Source of the DNA: Tachypleus tridentatus
Lineage: Eukaryota > Arthropoda > Merostomata > Xiphosura > Limulidae
Direction: 5' to 3'
Length of the DNA stretch: 64,000 nucleotides
Assembly (NCBI RefSeq): GCF_004210375.1
Contig: NW_027467782.1
Coordinates: 20,563,276-20,627,275 of the forward strand
Shown here: positions 22,301 through 32,989 of the stretch, one piece after another
Numbering within the stretch: the stretch's first letter is position 1
Layout: each line of letters opens with the position of its first letter
The notes under the pieces: generated by a model
Databases searched by the model: none
Told to the model about the DNA's origin: nothing
Seen by the model: only the letters and a program-made list of their open reading frames with translations
Program-made: the position numbers and the translations under genes

Positions 22301-25300
22301 AGTTATTAATAGTTGAACCATGTGTGTACATACTTAATAATGAATTTAAAGGGGCTGAGAAATAAAAAATATATTAGTTACTTTATTTTCATTAGAATGA
22401 TAAATATTCAAAAGGTTACAAACGCTTGCATTAATAAGAAATATATAAGGGGAAATTAGCATCATTAGTTTACAATAAAGTGTATTTTAAGTGTGGAGAT
22501 TCACTTAAAGCTTAAATTGTGGATCACTTTTTACAATATTACAAGTTCTTCTGATGAAAAACATTCCTTGTAAGTATGTTATTGTTCAAACTGTTTTTTT
22601 ATATGTAAATACAATAAGGTACTGTGCGTGTCAGTAGAAATACTTGAAATTTAAACGTGTAAAATATGGGTAACCTAAGTTATTACAATTCGAGTACTTG
22701 AGATAAATATAAAAGGCATTTTCATTCAAAAAAGTTTTTTAACTAATTAATGATTTTCAGTTTATTTCAATATGGTCTTAAAATTGAAATTTATCAGCGA
22801 GTATAATAATTATTCAATTATCCCTCTTGAGCTATAACATTTTATTCCTGTTTACATTTGTTATCTTTATTTTAAAGAGATGCAGCAGGGGTCAACTTGC
22901 CATGTCCACCGTGGGGAACTGAACCCGCCTATTTTAGTGTTATATGTTCATATACTTACTAACGTTCCACTGGGAGAGAACGTCCCTGTGGATGTCGTTG
23001 TTAAATATTATTATTTCTAGATTATAATTATATTCCATTTTTAATTGACATAACACTGATGTACAAATAAGAGTCAAATTAAATCATCCATGTTATTTAT
23101 TACCGCTTTTCTTTTGTAGTGTCATTATTTGGAAGTGCAATTGTTGTAGATGTAAAAGAGTAAAATCAGCTAACACAGAAGACCATACAAATAAAGATGA
23201 TAGAAAAAAAATTAAATATTCACTTGTACCACAAAAGATGAAGATCAGTCTGTTAATACAAACGAGAAGAGAAAATGTAAAAGTATAAAAGAGAAGAGGG
23301 CCAAAACGTTCAGAATTTTCATCTTCCTGAAGTAAGTATTGTGATAACGGGAAATGTCATCACATTTCACTATTTCATACCGAGTGTCTGGGACTTACAA
23401 CGCTAGAAACCGGCTATCGATAGTCGTGGTGGGTAGAGCACAAATAGACGAACATAACAAGAATGTAATATACCTTCAGTCACATATATTTACTTACTTT
23501 CTATACATTTTATGCTGGTGTTCTGCGTGAAGTTTAGACACCGTTATAAATATAATGTATTAAGGCTATAAACTTTACACTCTAATCTTCCACCTTATAA
23601 GAAACGTTTAAATTTAATGGTATCGATTTTTAGAAGGAAATTGCAGTCGGTTTAAATGGATACTTGATAACAAGCTTCTAGAGACGTTGTGTGTAGATAT
23701 ATACATGTAATACAGGTTTCTTCTTTATCATTGCAGCCATCTCAAAACATTTTGGAAATTGTTGTACTCTATTGACTCTGTTTATGAGTCATGTGTTTTC
23801 ACAGTTATTGACACAGTTACAGATGAATCTTAACTTGTTATAGGTATACAACAACAACTTTATGCCATGTCGCTTAGCAACAAAAGTATAACCTGATATT
23901 CTTGTTAATCTGTGTACTCAAAGTATAAAGTGAAATGTATGAACAACAAAACTGTAAAATTACATATTTTCTACTGTATTAACATTTGGGAAGATATATG
24001 AAAGATGCTTCTAATATGACCATTTTAAAACGGTTCCACTTGGATAGAAGCTGTTTCAAATTATGGTTCTAAGCCCGCTACGGGGAAAGGAAGGCGTTTT
24101 ATCAGTATTTTATCTCATGGTTTTCATTGATCTGGTCACATATAAGGGAGACAATTATTCATGTCGTTAGATAACTTTTCATTAATTATGAAGTTACGTA
24201 AATTCCGTCCAAGGGATAAGCACTTGCGCTGGTATATAATACCATTATATACTATTATATTCATTATATATAATACCATTATATTCTTCATTACCATTCA
24301 AGCCGTCTCCAAACCTTTAATAAATGTTTATTCTATAGATTTGTACTGCATGACTCTGTTTATGAGTCATTACCTCGTAAAGTTGGGTTGTACTCATTCC
24401 ATTTAGTAGTAGAGAGACATATATACGTATGATGTATAATGTGAGGACTTCCATCCTTCATATACTACAACTGCTAATTTAGTTGTGTAAGACTAGAGGG
24501 AAGGCAGCTGCTAGTCATCACCACCCACCGCTAACTCTTGAGCTATTCTTTTGCCAACGAATAGTGGGATTGACCGTCACATTATAATGCTCCCACGGCT
24601 GAAAGGGCGAGCATGTTCGGTGTGACGAGGATTCGAACCCACGACCTTCGAATTACGAGCCGAGCGCCTTAACCACCTGGCCATGCCGGGACATTTATAT
24701 TTGCTTATTTTCTTTTGCTGTTTAACAAATCGGCATTAGCCAAATTTTCTTTGCTTGGATAACTGTAGAACTTTGATGTATCTTATCTGATGTTCAAACA
24801 CCCCTTTCGTCATGCCAAAATTTTAAACAATAGAAATTCTCTAACAAGTTTACATTTATGCTAGCTAGAAACTTTCTCATTAAAACACTGGACTCATTTA
24901 CGCACCACATAGAGTTAAAAATGTATTTTATTTTACTTTTTATGAAGCATCATTATTGTCGTGTTTGTATTCTTTTTGCGCTTTAGTTCAAATCGATATT
25001 GATGAATTTCGCAGCGCCATCTCGATGTTAAACTGTTTCCAAACAAATATTAAAATATTCGAATTTTAAATACAAAGGCACCCATAGATTAAGGACATCT
25101 GGTGGAGCCCAGTAATAGGACCGAACACTAATATCTCTAAAAGTCTGGTATTAATGCTCATGGTGAGCAGACACAGATTGTCCGTTTTGAAGTTTTCTGA
25201 TAAAAAAAAACAACAACAAAAACAGCGTAGAGTAAAATTCTCGATAATTGCAGCAACTAAATTAAAATATACATCACGCAATTTATCATTCTTAAAAGTA

Positions 25301-26035
25301 TAGTTGTTGGTTCCAACGTTTTTTTATTTCAATTTCTTTTTTAGTTTGATTATTTTTGAAATTCTCAAATTTCTAATAACGCTTGTTAGTAATTGTTCAC
25401 ATTTTGTTCTGTTTAGTACTGGAGACATATCGTACTTTCTACAGAGTTTTCCCCGAAGTAAAGTTGTAAATATTTCGACATGCACAAGATAAACATTCCC
25501 TTCCCTTTTTACTTATTAGAAATCAATTTATAGAGTCAATTAGTTTGCTCAAAATTTGGATATTTCAATAAAAGTGTTGTTCGAAAACGTATTTGAATTG
25601 ATATCCACTAAATTTATATAGCCCAGTTATCGGTAGTTTCATTGTATTAATTTTCAAGAGGTAATTTCTATATAATGATAACTAACATCAACCTATCCTG
25701 ATTCTTGTTATTTTTAGAAAGAAACAAAGGCGAATGTTTTCACCAATAGGAAGGACATCCAAAATAGCAATGACTCAAGTGAAATAACAAACATTATCAC
25801 AAGTCTTGAAGGATCACATGCCAAATATTTTATAACAAGACAGCCTCATAAATATAAACCAATTATCTCATATATATCAGAAACTCCGTTAACTGAAAGG
25901 AAGAAGGTACCTTCACCTTGTCGACGTCACAACAAATTTACGAAATACAAATCAATGAGACCTCTCTACTTCAAAGAACTGCGAGATTTGTTTAACGAAA
26001 GGAAATCATCAGAGTCAGAGGGTTCTGAGGACTAG
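18987..26035 (+). CDS. Single-pass membrane protein with one Ig domain (spliced)
   Basis: Coding exons: 18987-19320, 20731-20796, 20986-21039, 22167-22242, 23120-about 23331 and 25718-26035. The first four introns have standard donors and acceptors and chain exactly (phases 1, 1, 1, 2). This is the main reason to believe the gene. The product has a short hydrophobic N-terminus (MAFYALIIAMPAH), an Ig domain (VIPC, YYWFGP and SDTGVYKC give both cysteines and the core tryptophan), a small Cys-rich piece (ENYQCPEG), a Ser/Pro linker, one membrane span and a basic cytoplasmic tail. Ig pattern W-x-GP...G-x-L...D-x-G-x-Y-x-C resembles zona pellucida-binding protein (ZPBP); the ISTDD after the tryptophan also occurs in TMEM81, as I recall. 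Both act in sperm. A cell-surface or acrosomal role is inference. The join between the last two exons is not resolved. AATAAA signals follow the stop. Confidence 0.7.
20039..20250 (-). repeat. SINE family 1, tail-truncated, in Ig intron 1
   Basis: Minus orientation: GTGTAAGACTAGAGGGAAGG, CCACCGCCAACTCTTGGGCT, CCCCCACGGCTGAAAGGGCG, then a tRNA-like head (reverse complement of a GGTTCGAATCCCC B box) ending GGCCATTCCGGGCC. The tail side (GCTATCTGCGCTAGCC onwards) is missing. Confidence 0.95.
20267..20348 (-). repeat. SINE family 2 fragment
   Basis: Minus orientation of a second tRNA-related family: TATAGCAAAGCTACAAAGGG, GTACCAACCGAGGGGAAATC, GAACCC. Direct neighbour of the family 1 copy on its left. 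Confidence 0.7.
20547..20668 (+). repeat. SINE family 2 copy
   Basis: Plus orientation: GTGCTTCCAATGCAAGAAAC, CGGGTTTCGATATCCGTGAT, GGGCAGAGCATAGATA, TTGTGCTAAATTACAAATAA. The B-box-like GGGTTTCGATATCC is worn. Confidence 0.7.
20731..20796 (+). CDS. Ig gene exon 2: Cys-rich link
   Basis: Acceptor TACTTTATTTTAG; the carried G plus CA restores an alanine codon. It encodes CVQPSENYQCPEGLTLRHNL and a final Cys; donor T|GTAAGT, phase 1. Three cysteines in 22 residues suggest a small disulphide-bonded module after the Ig domain, as in ZPBP relatives. Confidence 0.7.
20986..21039 (+). CDS. Ig gene exon 3: juxtamembrane linker
   Basis: 54 nt between acceptor AAGCTTTTTCTTAG and donor A|GTAAGT, phase 1 in and out. 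Encodes YPSQPGTEEETYVPSPRK, a Pro/Ser/Glu-rich flexible linker. Confidence 0.65.
22167..22242 (+). CDS. Ig gene exon 4: transmembrane segment
   Basis: Acceptor TATTTTTCCATTTCAG. It encodes TPSMSEHTIP and then LVTAAVGIPLLLIFL, a clean hydrophobic span completed by VIIW in the next exon. Donor AG|GTAAGA, phase 2. Confidence 0.7.
22880..22935 (-). repeat. Small SINE family 2 fragment
   Basis: CCACCGTGGGGAACTGAACC followed by TATTTTAGTGTT matches the middle of family 2 in reverse orientation. Only about 50 bases remain. Confidence 0.4.
23120..23331 (+). CDS. Ig gene exon 5: membrane exit and basic tail
   Basis: Acceptor TTTTCTTTTGTAG; AG plus T gives Ser, then VIIWKCNCCRCKRVKSANTE. The Cys/Lys-rich start is typical of the inner face of a membrane, with likely palmitoylation sites. 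The frame set by the upstream exons meets a stop at 23286. From about 23216 a different frame is open to the donor-like GAA|GTAAGT at 23332. Either the protein ends here in one isoform, or a small indel (A runs at 23204-23211 and near 23232) disturbs the frame. Confidence 0.5.
23377..23456 (+). repeat. SINE family 2 fragment beside Ig exon 5
   Basis: GGGACTTACAACGCTAGAAA, CCGGCTATCGATAGTCGTGG, TGGGTAGAGCACAAATAG. It lies about 45 bases after the apparent donor of exon 5, so the exon 5/6 problem is not caused by this insertion. Confidence 0.7.
24482..24693 (-). repeat. SINE family 1, in Ig intron 5
   Basis: Minus orientation, body and tRNA-like head present (GATTCGAACCC, TTAACCACCTGGCCATGCCG), tail side truncated at GTGTAAGACTAGAGGG as in the copy at 20039. 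A short extra GCTGCTAG duplication occurs in the body. Confidence 0.95.
25718..26035 (+). CDS. Ig gene last exon: cytoplasmic C-terminus
   Basis: Acceptor TTCTTGTTATTTTTAG. The frame starting at the first base stays open for 105 codons to TAG at 26033. It includes KYFITRQPHKYKPIISY, KKVPSPCRRHNKFTKYKS and MRPLYFKELRDLFNERK. The tail is basic with an acidic serine-rich end (SSESEGSED). A frame this long in such AT-rich DNA right after a strong acceptor is unlikely by chance. Its link to exon 5 needs phase 0, which exon 5 gives only in a frame with stops, so a missing small exon or an indel is likely. Confidence 0.55.
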   Translation, partial: KETKANVFTNRKDIQNSNDSSEITNIITSLEGSHAKYFITRQPHKYKPIISYISETPLTERKKVPSPCRRHNKFTKYKSMRPLYFKELRDLFNERKSSESEGSED

Positions 26036-26254
26036 AGTCGACAGACAAATTGAGAAACGTAAGCTCCTGATACATTGTTAGATCCACAAGAATTTTTTGA
26101 CTAGTGTTTAACCGAATTAGAAAGCCAGATGCAAGACAACAACAGAATAACTTCTATGATCGGACGATTTTCTTCACTAATAAGAGACAATGACTCTCGA
26201 TTTATGTTTTCTTGTCCCGGACTTTCACAAACTTCACATCGATAAAAAAATTAA

Positions 26255-26282
26255 AATAAAATGTATGTAAATAGAAAATAAA
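26255..26282 (+). promoter_or_regulatory. Polyadenylation signals of the Ig gene
   Basis: AATAAA at 26255-26260 and again at 26277-26282, about 220-250 bases after the stop codon at 26033. This is a normal distance for 3' end formation. Confidence 0.5.
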
Positions 26283-26602
26283 AGTTATAGAGTATTTAAA
26301 ATTGCCTGTTTTATCGCTTTAAAAATCCATGTTTGTTTCAAAGAAAATGATTATTTATTACAGAAGCTTTATAAATTATAACTTCACTGTAGACACACAA
26401 GTTGGGGAAAGAATGATTTCAAATTAGTAATTAATATTTTTTGGATATACAAAACTGTTTAGTTTAAGAGTTATTATTCAATTTATTTGGTGAGTTAATA
26501 TTTAATGATTTAAAAAAATAATAGTGATTAATTAAGTTCAGTTGTATGACGTGGCAAACAAACAAACTTACCACGTTATACAAACAAACTTACCACGTTG
26601 AT

Positions 26603-26836
26603 AGCCCTCGAGTAGCTTTGTTCTAGCCGTCCCTAATTTAGTAGTGTAAGACGAGAGAGAAGGCAGCTAGTCATCACCACCCACCGCCAACTCTTGGGCT
26701 ACTCTTTTACCAATGAATAGTGGGATTGATCATCATATTATAACGCCCCCACGGCTGGGAGGGCGAGAATGTTTCGTGCGACCGGGATTCGAACCCCCGA
26801 TCCTCGGATTACGAGTCGAATGCCATGCCGGCCTTC
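26603..26836 (-). repeat. SINE family 1
   Basis: Nearly complete minus-oriented copy from TAGCCCTCGAGTAGCTTTGT to GCCATGCCGGCC. The AACCACCTGGCC part of the head has been lost (GAATGCCATGCCGG). B box region GGGATTCGAACCCC intact. Confidence 0.95.
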
Positions 26837-26867
26837 CATCTACTGTCACTATCAATTTTCATACTAT

Positions 26868-26996
26868 AATGGAGCGCCACCGCTAGTACAGCGGTAAGTC
26901 TGTGCATTTTCAAGGTTAAAATCATCGGTTTGTTTCCCCTCGGTGAGCTCAGCAAATAGCCTGATGTAATTTTGCTATAAGAAAAGCACACACTAA
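26868..26996 (+). repeat. SINE family 2, well preserved
   Basis: GCGCCACCGCTAGTACAGCG, GTAAGTCTG (A-box position), then a B-box-like GGTTTGTTTCCCCT, CGGTGAGCTCAGCAAATAGC, TTTTGCTATAAG and a CACAC tail. Abuts the family 1 copy at 26603. Confidence 0.85.
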
Positions 26997-27094
26997 ACAA
27001 TCATTTGTAGGTGACAGTGTGTTCATACGCATAAAAGTAGGTCGAAGTTGTTTAAATGAACTTATTAATAACTAAAAATACTCATGCTTGTTTG

Positions 27095-27279
27095 TTTGTT
27101 TTTTTAATTTTGCACAAAGCTACTCGAGGGCTATCTGCGCCAGTCGTCCCTGATTTAGCAGTGTAATACTAGAGGGAAGGCAGCTGGTCATTACCACCCA
27201 CAGCCAACTCTTGGGCTACTTTTTTACCAACAAATAGTGGAATTGACCGTCGCATTATAACGCCTCCACGACTGAAAGG
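27095..27279 (-). repeat. SINE family 1, split by a hAT insertion
   Basis: Minus orientation from TTTTTAATTTTGCACAAAGC through CCACAGCCAACTCTTGGGCT to CCTCCACGACTGAAAGG. It stops where TAGGGCTGTGACGATTACAC, a hAT-type end, begins. The head half that should follow is not found after the transposon. Confidence 0.9.
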
Positions 27280-29400
27280 TAGGGCTGTGACGATTACACG
27301 ATTAACCGGTTACGGTTCGGTTATTGCTCTTTACCGGTTACGGATTTCCTAACCGATTAATCTAAGATTTTTTTCCGAGAAAAATAAACGAGGGAAAACA
27401 ATACGATTGTCGACATGTATATATTCCATTATTTGACCTTGACATCGGTATGTTTGCCTGTCGTGATTTTACGAACTGCTTGCCTTTTTGTTTAGTTGAA
27501 TTTTCGTTGTTGTTGTTGTTGACCTTTAGAGTTTTTGTTTACGTTTGGTGCGGCCGTCACGGGCAAATTCCTGTTTTGATATCTGATTACTTGAACGGCT
27601 AATGAACGCACGATGTCATCTAGCTTAGAAAGTGGTCGGAGATCTATTATCTGGGATCATTTTGACTTGACAGATTTAGATTTGAGTGAAAAAGATGGGC
27701 CTGTGGCTGGAAAACGACAAACGTCTTTAAAAGGCTGGCATACATCCGTATGCCGACAGTAAATAGCTACTTAGCCTCAGCATATGAAGAGTGCAAAGCA
27801 GAAGTTGTGGAAGAAATGTCAGGGAAAACAGTTGCTATTACAACTGACCTGTAGACCAACTTGAAGATGAAGCCGTTCATTACGCTTACTTGCCATTTTT
27901 TGACTGCGGAGTGGGAACTCAAGACCAAAGTTGTTGCTACTCGGGCAATAGATGACCGCCATACAGGGGTGAACATAGCACAACATGTCACAGATATTGC
28001 TGAGGAGTTTGAGCTTGATGCTATCTCTGCCCTAGTCACGGACAATGCGTCCAACATGAAAGTCGAAGGAGGCCAAATTAGAACATATGTTTTGTTTCTC
28101 ACATAGCTTACAGCTGGCTATCACCGATGCTCTCAAGGAACCTAACATCGCCAAAGTTCTTGCTCCAGCCAGACGTTGTGTGAGCCACTTCGACCGGTCC
28201 ACTGTAGCTACCCAAGCCTTGCATGACCACCAAACAAAAAAAATCGGCGTTGAACCTCGTATTCTCATACAAGAAGTTGCCACAAGGTGGAATTCCACAT
28301 ATCAGATGTTAACGCGACTTCTTCACCTCCGTGTGCCTGTTATGGCAGTGCTCTACGATGAAAGCATAACAAAAGCAAAAGATCGTGCCAGCTTGGTGTT
28401 TGACGATGCCATGTGGAGTGTGATGTAAGGAGCAGTAGAGGTCATCTTGCGCCGGCGACCGAGCTACTGACAAAGGAGAAAATTCCCACATCGAGCAGCA
28501 TTTACACTGTACTCAAGCATATACTGACCAGGTTACATGAAGGTTAGGGTTCTCAGGGACTTCAAAAAATTGATGGCAGGAATGCAGATGTGTTGACAAC
28601 GCTGAAAGTAAGAATCGTGCAGGGAATGATGACTCGATTTCAGGTAGATTGTGGTCCCTCGCTGCAATATTGGACCCTCGCTACAAACGGCTGAGTTTCC
28701 TTCCCTATGCCCTGAGAGAGAGGGTAGAGGATTATCTGAAGGACCAACTACTCCGTGACAGCATATCTGAGCAAGACTCAACCCACGAACAGGAAAGCCC
28801 AAACATTTCGCTCACACAAGAACCAGTGGAGCCACACACGACAGAGAGCCTGTTTGACTGTATTCAAGGTGATATAGCCCAATCACCATCCAATCGTCCC
28901 TATGTATCCATTGAGCTCGAATTGGAAGCATATCTATCTGATCCGATCTCCACCTCTGATCCACTAGGCTGGTGGAGGTTTCAAGAGAACAAATATCCGA
29001 GGTTAGCTGTATTAGCTGAGAAGATTTTGTGTATCCCGGCGACTGAAATTTCATCCGAGAGGACATTCTCTGCTTCAGGACTAACAATGTCAAAACTCAG
29101 ATGCAGTCTGGACCCAGAAAATCTGGATAAAATAACTTTTCTGCACAAGAACTTCACTTTCCCAGAAAGACCAGCTCGACCTCTGGCTGCCGCCCTTGGT
29201 GGATCTACTACCGTGGAAGCTAACAATCTGAAAACAGCCCGGAGCTCTCATGACAATAATTTAAGTTCCAGTGATGAGCATAATTATTTTTTTTGTTCTA
29301 AATGTTCATGGCAATTGATGAGTTTATGCCAGACGACTGTTGCTGTTTTATTCTTTTATTTTTTTTTCAGGAACGTTTTCAATTAATATTCATAGGACTT
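27280..29400 (+). mobile_element. Broken hAT transposon
   Basis: The left end TAGGGCTGTGACGATTACAC followed by GGTTACGGTTCGGTTA subterminal repeats is typical of hAT elements of the ZBED type. The reverse complement of this end is absent on the right, so the right terminus is lost, somewhere before the SINE head at 29481. The coding region (27613-29386) is in pieces, listed separately. Base composition is much more GC-rich than the surroundings, as expected for an element from another compositional background. Confidence 0.85.
27613..29386 (+). pseudogene. hAT (ZBED-like) transposase, broken
   Basis: The N-terminus (from ATG at 27613) reads MSSSLESGRRSIIWDHFDLT, the start of a BED-type region, but the zinc-binding residues that should follow are missing: a deletion joins it to the catalytic part. 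The middle (27770-28106) has VAITTDL then TAG (27852-27854) where hAT proteins have a tryptophan, and ALVTDNASNM with the catalytic aspartate. A frame change near 28085 leads to CFSHSLQLAITDAL and EVATRWNSTYQML (28087-28428). After another break comes the C-terminal part (28649-29386): WSLAAILDPRYK and the hAT dimerisation domain (WWRFQENKYPRLAVLAEKIL, SSERTFSASG). Dead, but all main domains except the zinc finger can be recognised. Confidence 0.9.
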
Positions 29401-29480
29401 GTTTGTGTATGCTTGGTTTCCAATAGCCAATCATATTGGTAATTCAGAATACTAATTCTGAATTAATCTGGTGTAAAAGT

Positions 29481-29526
29481 AAAGGCCCGGCATGGTCAAG
29501 CCTGTTAAGGCGTGCGACTCGTAATA
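29481..29526 (+). repeat. SINE family 1 head fragment
   Basis: GGCCCGGCATGGTCAAGCCT followed by GTTAAGGCGTGCGACTCGTAAT, then unrelated AT-rich DNA. Only the first 45 bases of the tRNA-like head are present, in the orientation opposite to the SINE at 27095. Confidence 0.9.
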
Positions 29527-31904
29527 TGATATATAATATGATTAAAATGATAATTTCATAAACCTAAACTTAATTTTATTTGTTAATATTATATAGTTAA
29601 CTTATTACTTCATAAGAAGGTATGGTTGTTTGTTGTGTTAATGTTTTGTATTCTTGATTGTTTCATCACTTGTAATGTTACAAAGACACTTCTCATCTAC
29701 TGGTGATTGTGGATAACAACATTTCTAAAATATTGTATAAATACTGTTATGTTCATATAGTCTTTTATTACTAACTATCATTCATATATAATTGCACTAT
29801 TTCATGTACATTCTATGTATTCTAGTTCCTTGATCTTTGCATGACTAAGTTTTGTTTATTGTTTTTGTTCTTATTATTTTTGTTTGTTTGTTTGTGTTCA
29901 TTGTTAAATCTTTATTAATGTAAAAAGTTTCCAATATATTGTATTGTTATGGTTTCTAAAATGTTGTTAAACTAAGATCATATCTATAATTACTTTAAAC
30001 AAGCAGCAGTATTCGGTTTCATAAATGTGGGTATAGCAAGTTTGTGCCTTGGGCTTTCCATTTTCTAGCACAACTTGATAGCTAAGATGTTATAATTAAC
30101 ACTTTATGAGAGAGTACAAAAGTGATAAAGAAAACTGTATAGTGGTTTACTGTGTTGAAGACTTGGCAGGTTTGTGTTTTAAGTACTCTTGATTTCATAC
30201 TTTTTTCATTTATTTCTAAACCATTTTCTAAATGAACTGAAGCTATTCCTTAAAATTGTATAAATATCATTATGTTATCTAAAGAATAAAATTTCTCCAA
30301 AATCCAAAAGTGATGAAACATATATTCCCTGAATTAACTGCCAAACAGTACAACAAACATTTTCACAAATTATATTGATTGCAGGTGTCTAAACCAATTT
30401 TGTATTGTATAACTGGTATCAGGCATTTCATTTTATTCCAGCCACCAGCTGTTACCTTCCACAGATAATCAGGCATTTCATTTTATTCCAGCCACCAGCT
30501 GTTACCTTCCACAGATATGTGTACATTCATAACCTATAACAGCATAATGGACAATATCTCTATGTGAGATGTTGGTTAAAGCAAAGTAGCTGCAATCGTG
30601 TTCAATAAATCATGTAAACATGAGATTTACATTAATATAAAGTTTTCACATCAAAGAAATAGAAAAACAGTAACTAAAATAGTCGGGTAATAATAATCAG
30701 ATTTGGCTTAGAAATGTCTTTAAGAATTTTATTATGATGCCATTTCTAAAAGTTATACTTGAGACATAAGTAATAGTTAAATTACTTAGAAAATAAATAA
30801 ACAGATTTAAATATTTTTGTCAGAGATATTTAGAACATTACCAACTGTCCATGGCACTCTCACAACTCAGTGCGAAAGGAAGCATGCATAACCCTCTCTA
30901 ACATGCTTATCCTTTAAATTGTTTATGCTAGCTGATATGGAAATTTTTTATTCGGTTTTGAGAATTAGTTTGACTGGTTTTATCATCCATTGTGTTCATA
31001 AGAAAATTTTATCAAGAATCTCAATCTTTTATAACATTTTTTATGCATATTGATACCTTAAAGTGGTCTACTGACATTTACTCAGTCATCAACAAATTTA
31101 TAACATTTAATGTTATTTATCTGTTTCATGTTGTATCATATTTCAAAGTCCATCTTCTGACAAGATAAACTATTTTAGTAGTTAGGTTGGACCCTGCTTA
31201 AATTGAATATCATCTAAGCAGTACGTCGTCAGTTTACCATCTGTTTTGGTCCATATGAGAATTTTATTAGTTCAACATAAAATGTAATAAATGATTGAAA
31301 CCAGGATGCTTGAAATGCAGAATTAATTTTGGAAAAGTTTTTCTAGCAATTGTGTTCTTCAGGATATACTTTAATTTTACACACACACACACAAGTCATT
31401 ATCTGTTTAAGTTTACGCATTAAAATGTATTATATACCAGATTGTTTTCATATACCTGTTGAGATGTTTCTTTTATCATATTTATTTTCAAAAGTTCTAG
31501 ATCTGGCTAATAAATAGTAAGTTTGAACACTGATAAGTTAATGGAAATACATTTCTCTGTACTTGTTTCTCTAATGAAGGATATAACAGGCAGAATATTT
31601 AATTTCCAGTCTCTGTTTCTAATTAGAGAGAAGAGTTAGTTTAAACCTAACATGTTTCGTTACCATAGTTATACAGTCTCAATAACTGTCCTCAACGTTC
31701 AATACAATGGATGTCAACATCAATAACAAGTTATTAATCGAATTAGAGATGAGTTGTATGTGTCAACCACACAATTATTGTGTGGTATCTACCTTACTGT
31801 GTCTCAAATTTTGTAAAGAAGGTTTATACCCCTCCATTACTCCATGCTTTCAGTTGTAAGCTAGTATCTGGCAATTTAATTCACTAAAGTTTTAAAATCA
31901 ACAC
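29527..31904. other. AT-rich stretch with small repeats, no gene
   Basis: No exon with good sites was recognised. A 49-base perfect direct duplication lies at about 30418-30516. An (AC) run lies at 31379-31393. The AATAAA-like motifs are what AT-richness alone would give. Confidence 0.45.
30418..30516. repeat. Perfect 49-bp tandem duplication
   Basis: ATCAGGCATTTCATTTTATT, CCAGCCACCAGCTGTTACCT, TCCACAGAT occurs twice head to tail without a mismatch, so it is recent. Confidence 0.9.
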
Positions 31905-32035
31905 AGCTTCTATTTGTAGGTAAGCATACACTATGGGCTATCTGTGTTCTGCTCACCACCAGTGTAGAAAGCCAGTTTCTAGCGTTGCTAGTCCACAGAC
32001 ATACTGCTGTGCCACTTGGGATGCACCAAAACTTT
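31905..32035 (-). repeat. SINE family 2, diverged
   Basis: Resembles the copies at 47655 and 53118: ACTATGGGCTATCTGTGTTC, TGCTCACCACCAGTGTAGAA, AGCCAGTTTCTAGCGTTGCTA, GTCCACAGACATACTGCTGT. The open frames on both strands here are products of this repeat. Confidence 0.65.
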
Positions 32036-32559
32036 AGAAAACTGAAAAAAAAAAAAAAAACAATTTTCATGTTCTTGGAAGAAAGTTTACTTTTGTTATG
32101 TATCTGCTTCACCTGTGATTGTTTGTTGTTAAATAAACATAAAGTTACAGCAAGGGGCGCATGTGGTCTGCCCACCGTGAATATTGAAATCAAATTTTTA
32201 ACATTGTAAGACCTTACACTTACCCCTGAACAATCGAACGTGTCCCACTTTGAGTGATTTAATTTGCTTTATAGAGATATATTTTACTGTAGTTATTTGT
32301 TACAGCTTCCACACCCAGTAAAACACAAATAAATCCGTAAAATTGAATAACATATGTTTGATTTTCTTTGTTAAGACTAATCAATTTAATCTTATGGTTT
32401 GATTATAATATATTGTAAAATTTAAAGTATTTATCAAGTCTCTGTTTGTCTCCCTTTATTTGTCAAACACATTTTAAGACATGAAACGTTCGGCCAGAAG
32501 ATTTTCTTGTAATCGAAACCTCACCTTTTTACTGGAAATGTTTATTTGTTATTGACGCC

Positions 32560-32782
32560 TGACATGATCTATTAGAGCGCTTTGCTCGTAATTGGCAGAT
32601 CACTGGATTTACACCCGTCGTCAAACATGTTTACCAATCCCTTGCAACGTGGGATAAGAGCAATCAACGAATTGGCGGTTGATGAATGTTGACCGGTCGC
32701 CTTCCCTTTAGTCTATCACTTCAAAAATTAGGGACGATTAAAGGAGACATCTTTGCAAGAAATTCAGTAAACAAACAACCTG
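32560..32782 (+). repeat. SINE family 1, very old copy
   Basis: Collinear with the family but heavily substituted: GCTCGTAATTGGCAGATCAC, CCCGTCGTCAAACATG, AACGAATTGGCGGTTGATGA, GTCGCCTTCCCTTTAGTCTA, TTAGGGACGATTA and a GTAAACAAACAA tail. It shows the family has been active over a long time. Confidence 0.75.
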
Positions 32783-32989
32783 TTAATAACTCATGATGTA
32801 TTCATGGTAGAAAATTTGAAAGTTTCTAGTTATACTTTGCTTTGTATGGTAAGTTTACAGCAAGAAATAACAAATGATTCATTGGTAAAAGATTATTTCG
32901 GAATCAATAAGCAGAAGTTTAATATTATTTTTAACATAACCACTTCGAAATCGATAAAACGGTAACAGCATCCCCATCTATTGGTTATT

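Noticed and set aside
24161-24406. 81-residue plus-strand frame within Ig intron 5 as a missing exon
   Set aside because: No convincing acceptor and donor bound it in a phase that would join exons 5 and 6; hydrophobic, AT-driven composition.
31876-32209. Opposing ~100-residue and ~74-residue frames
   Set aside because: They fall within a diverged SINE family 2 copy and flanking A/T runs.
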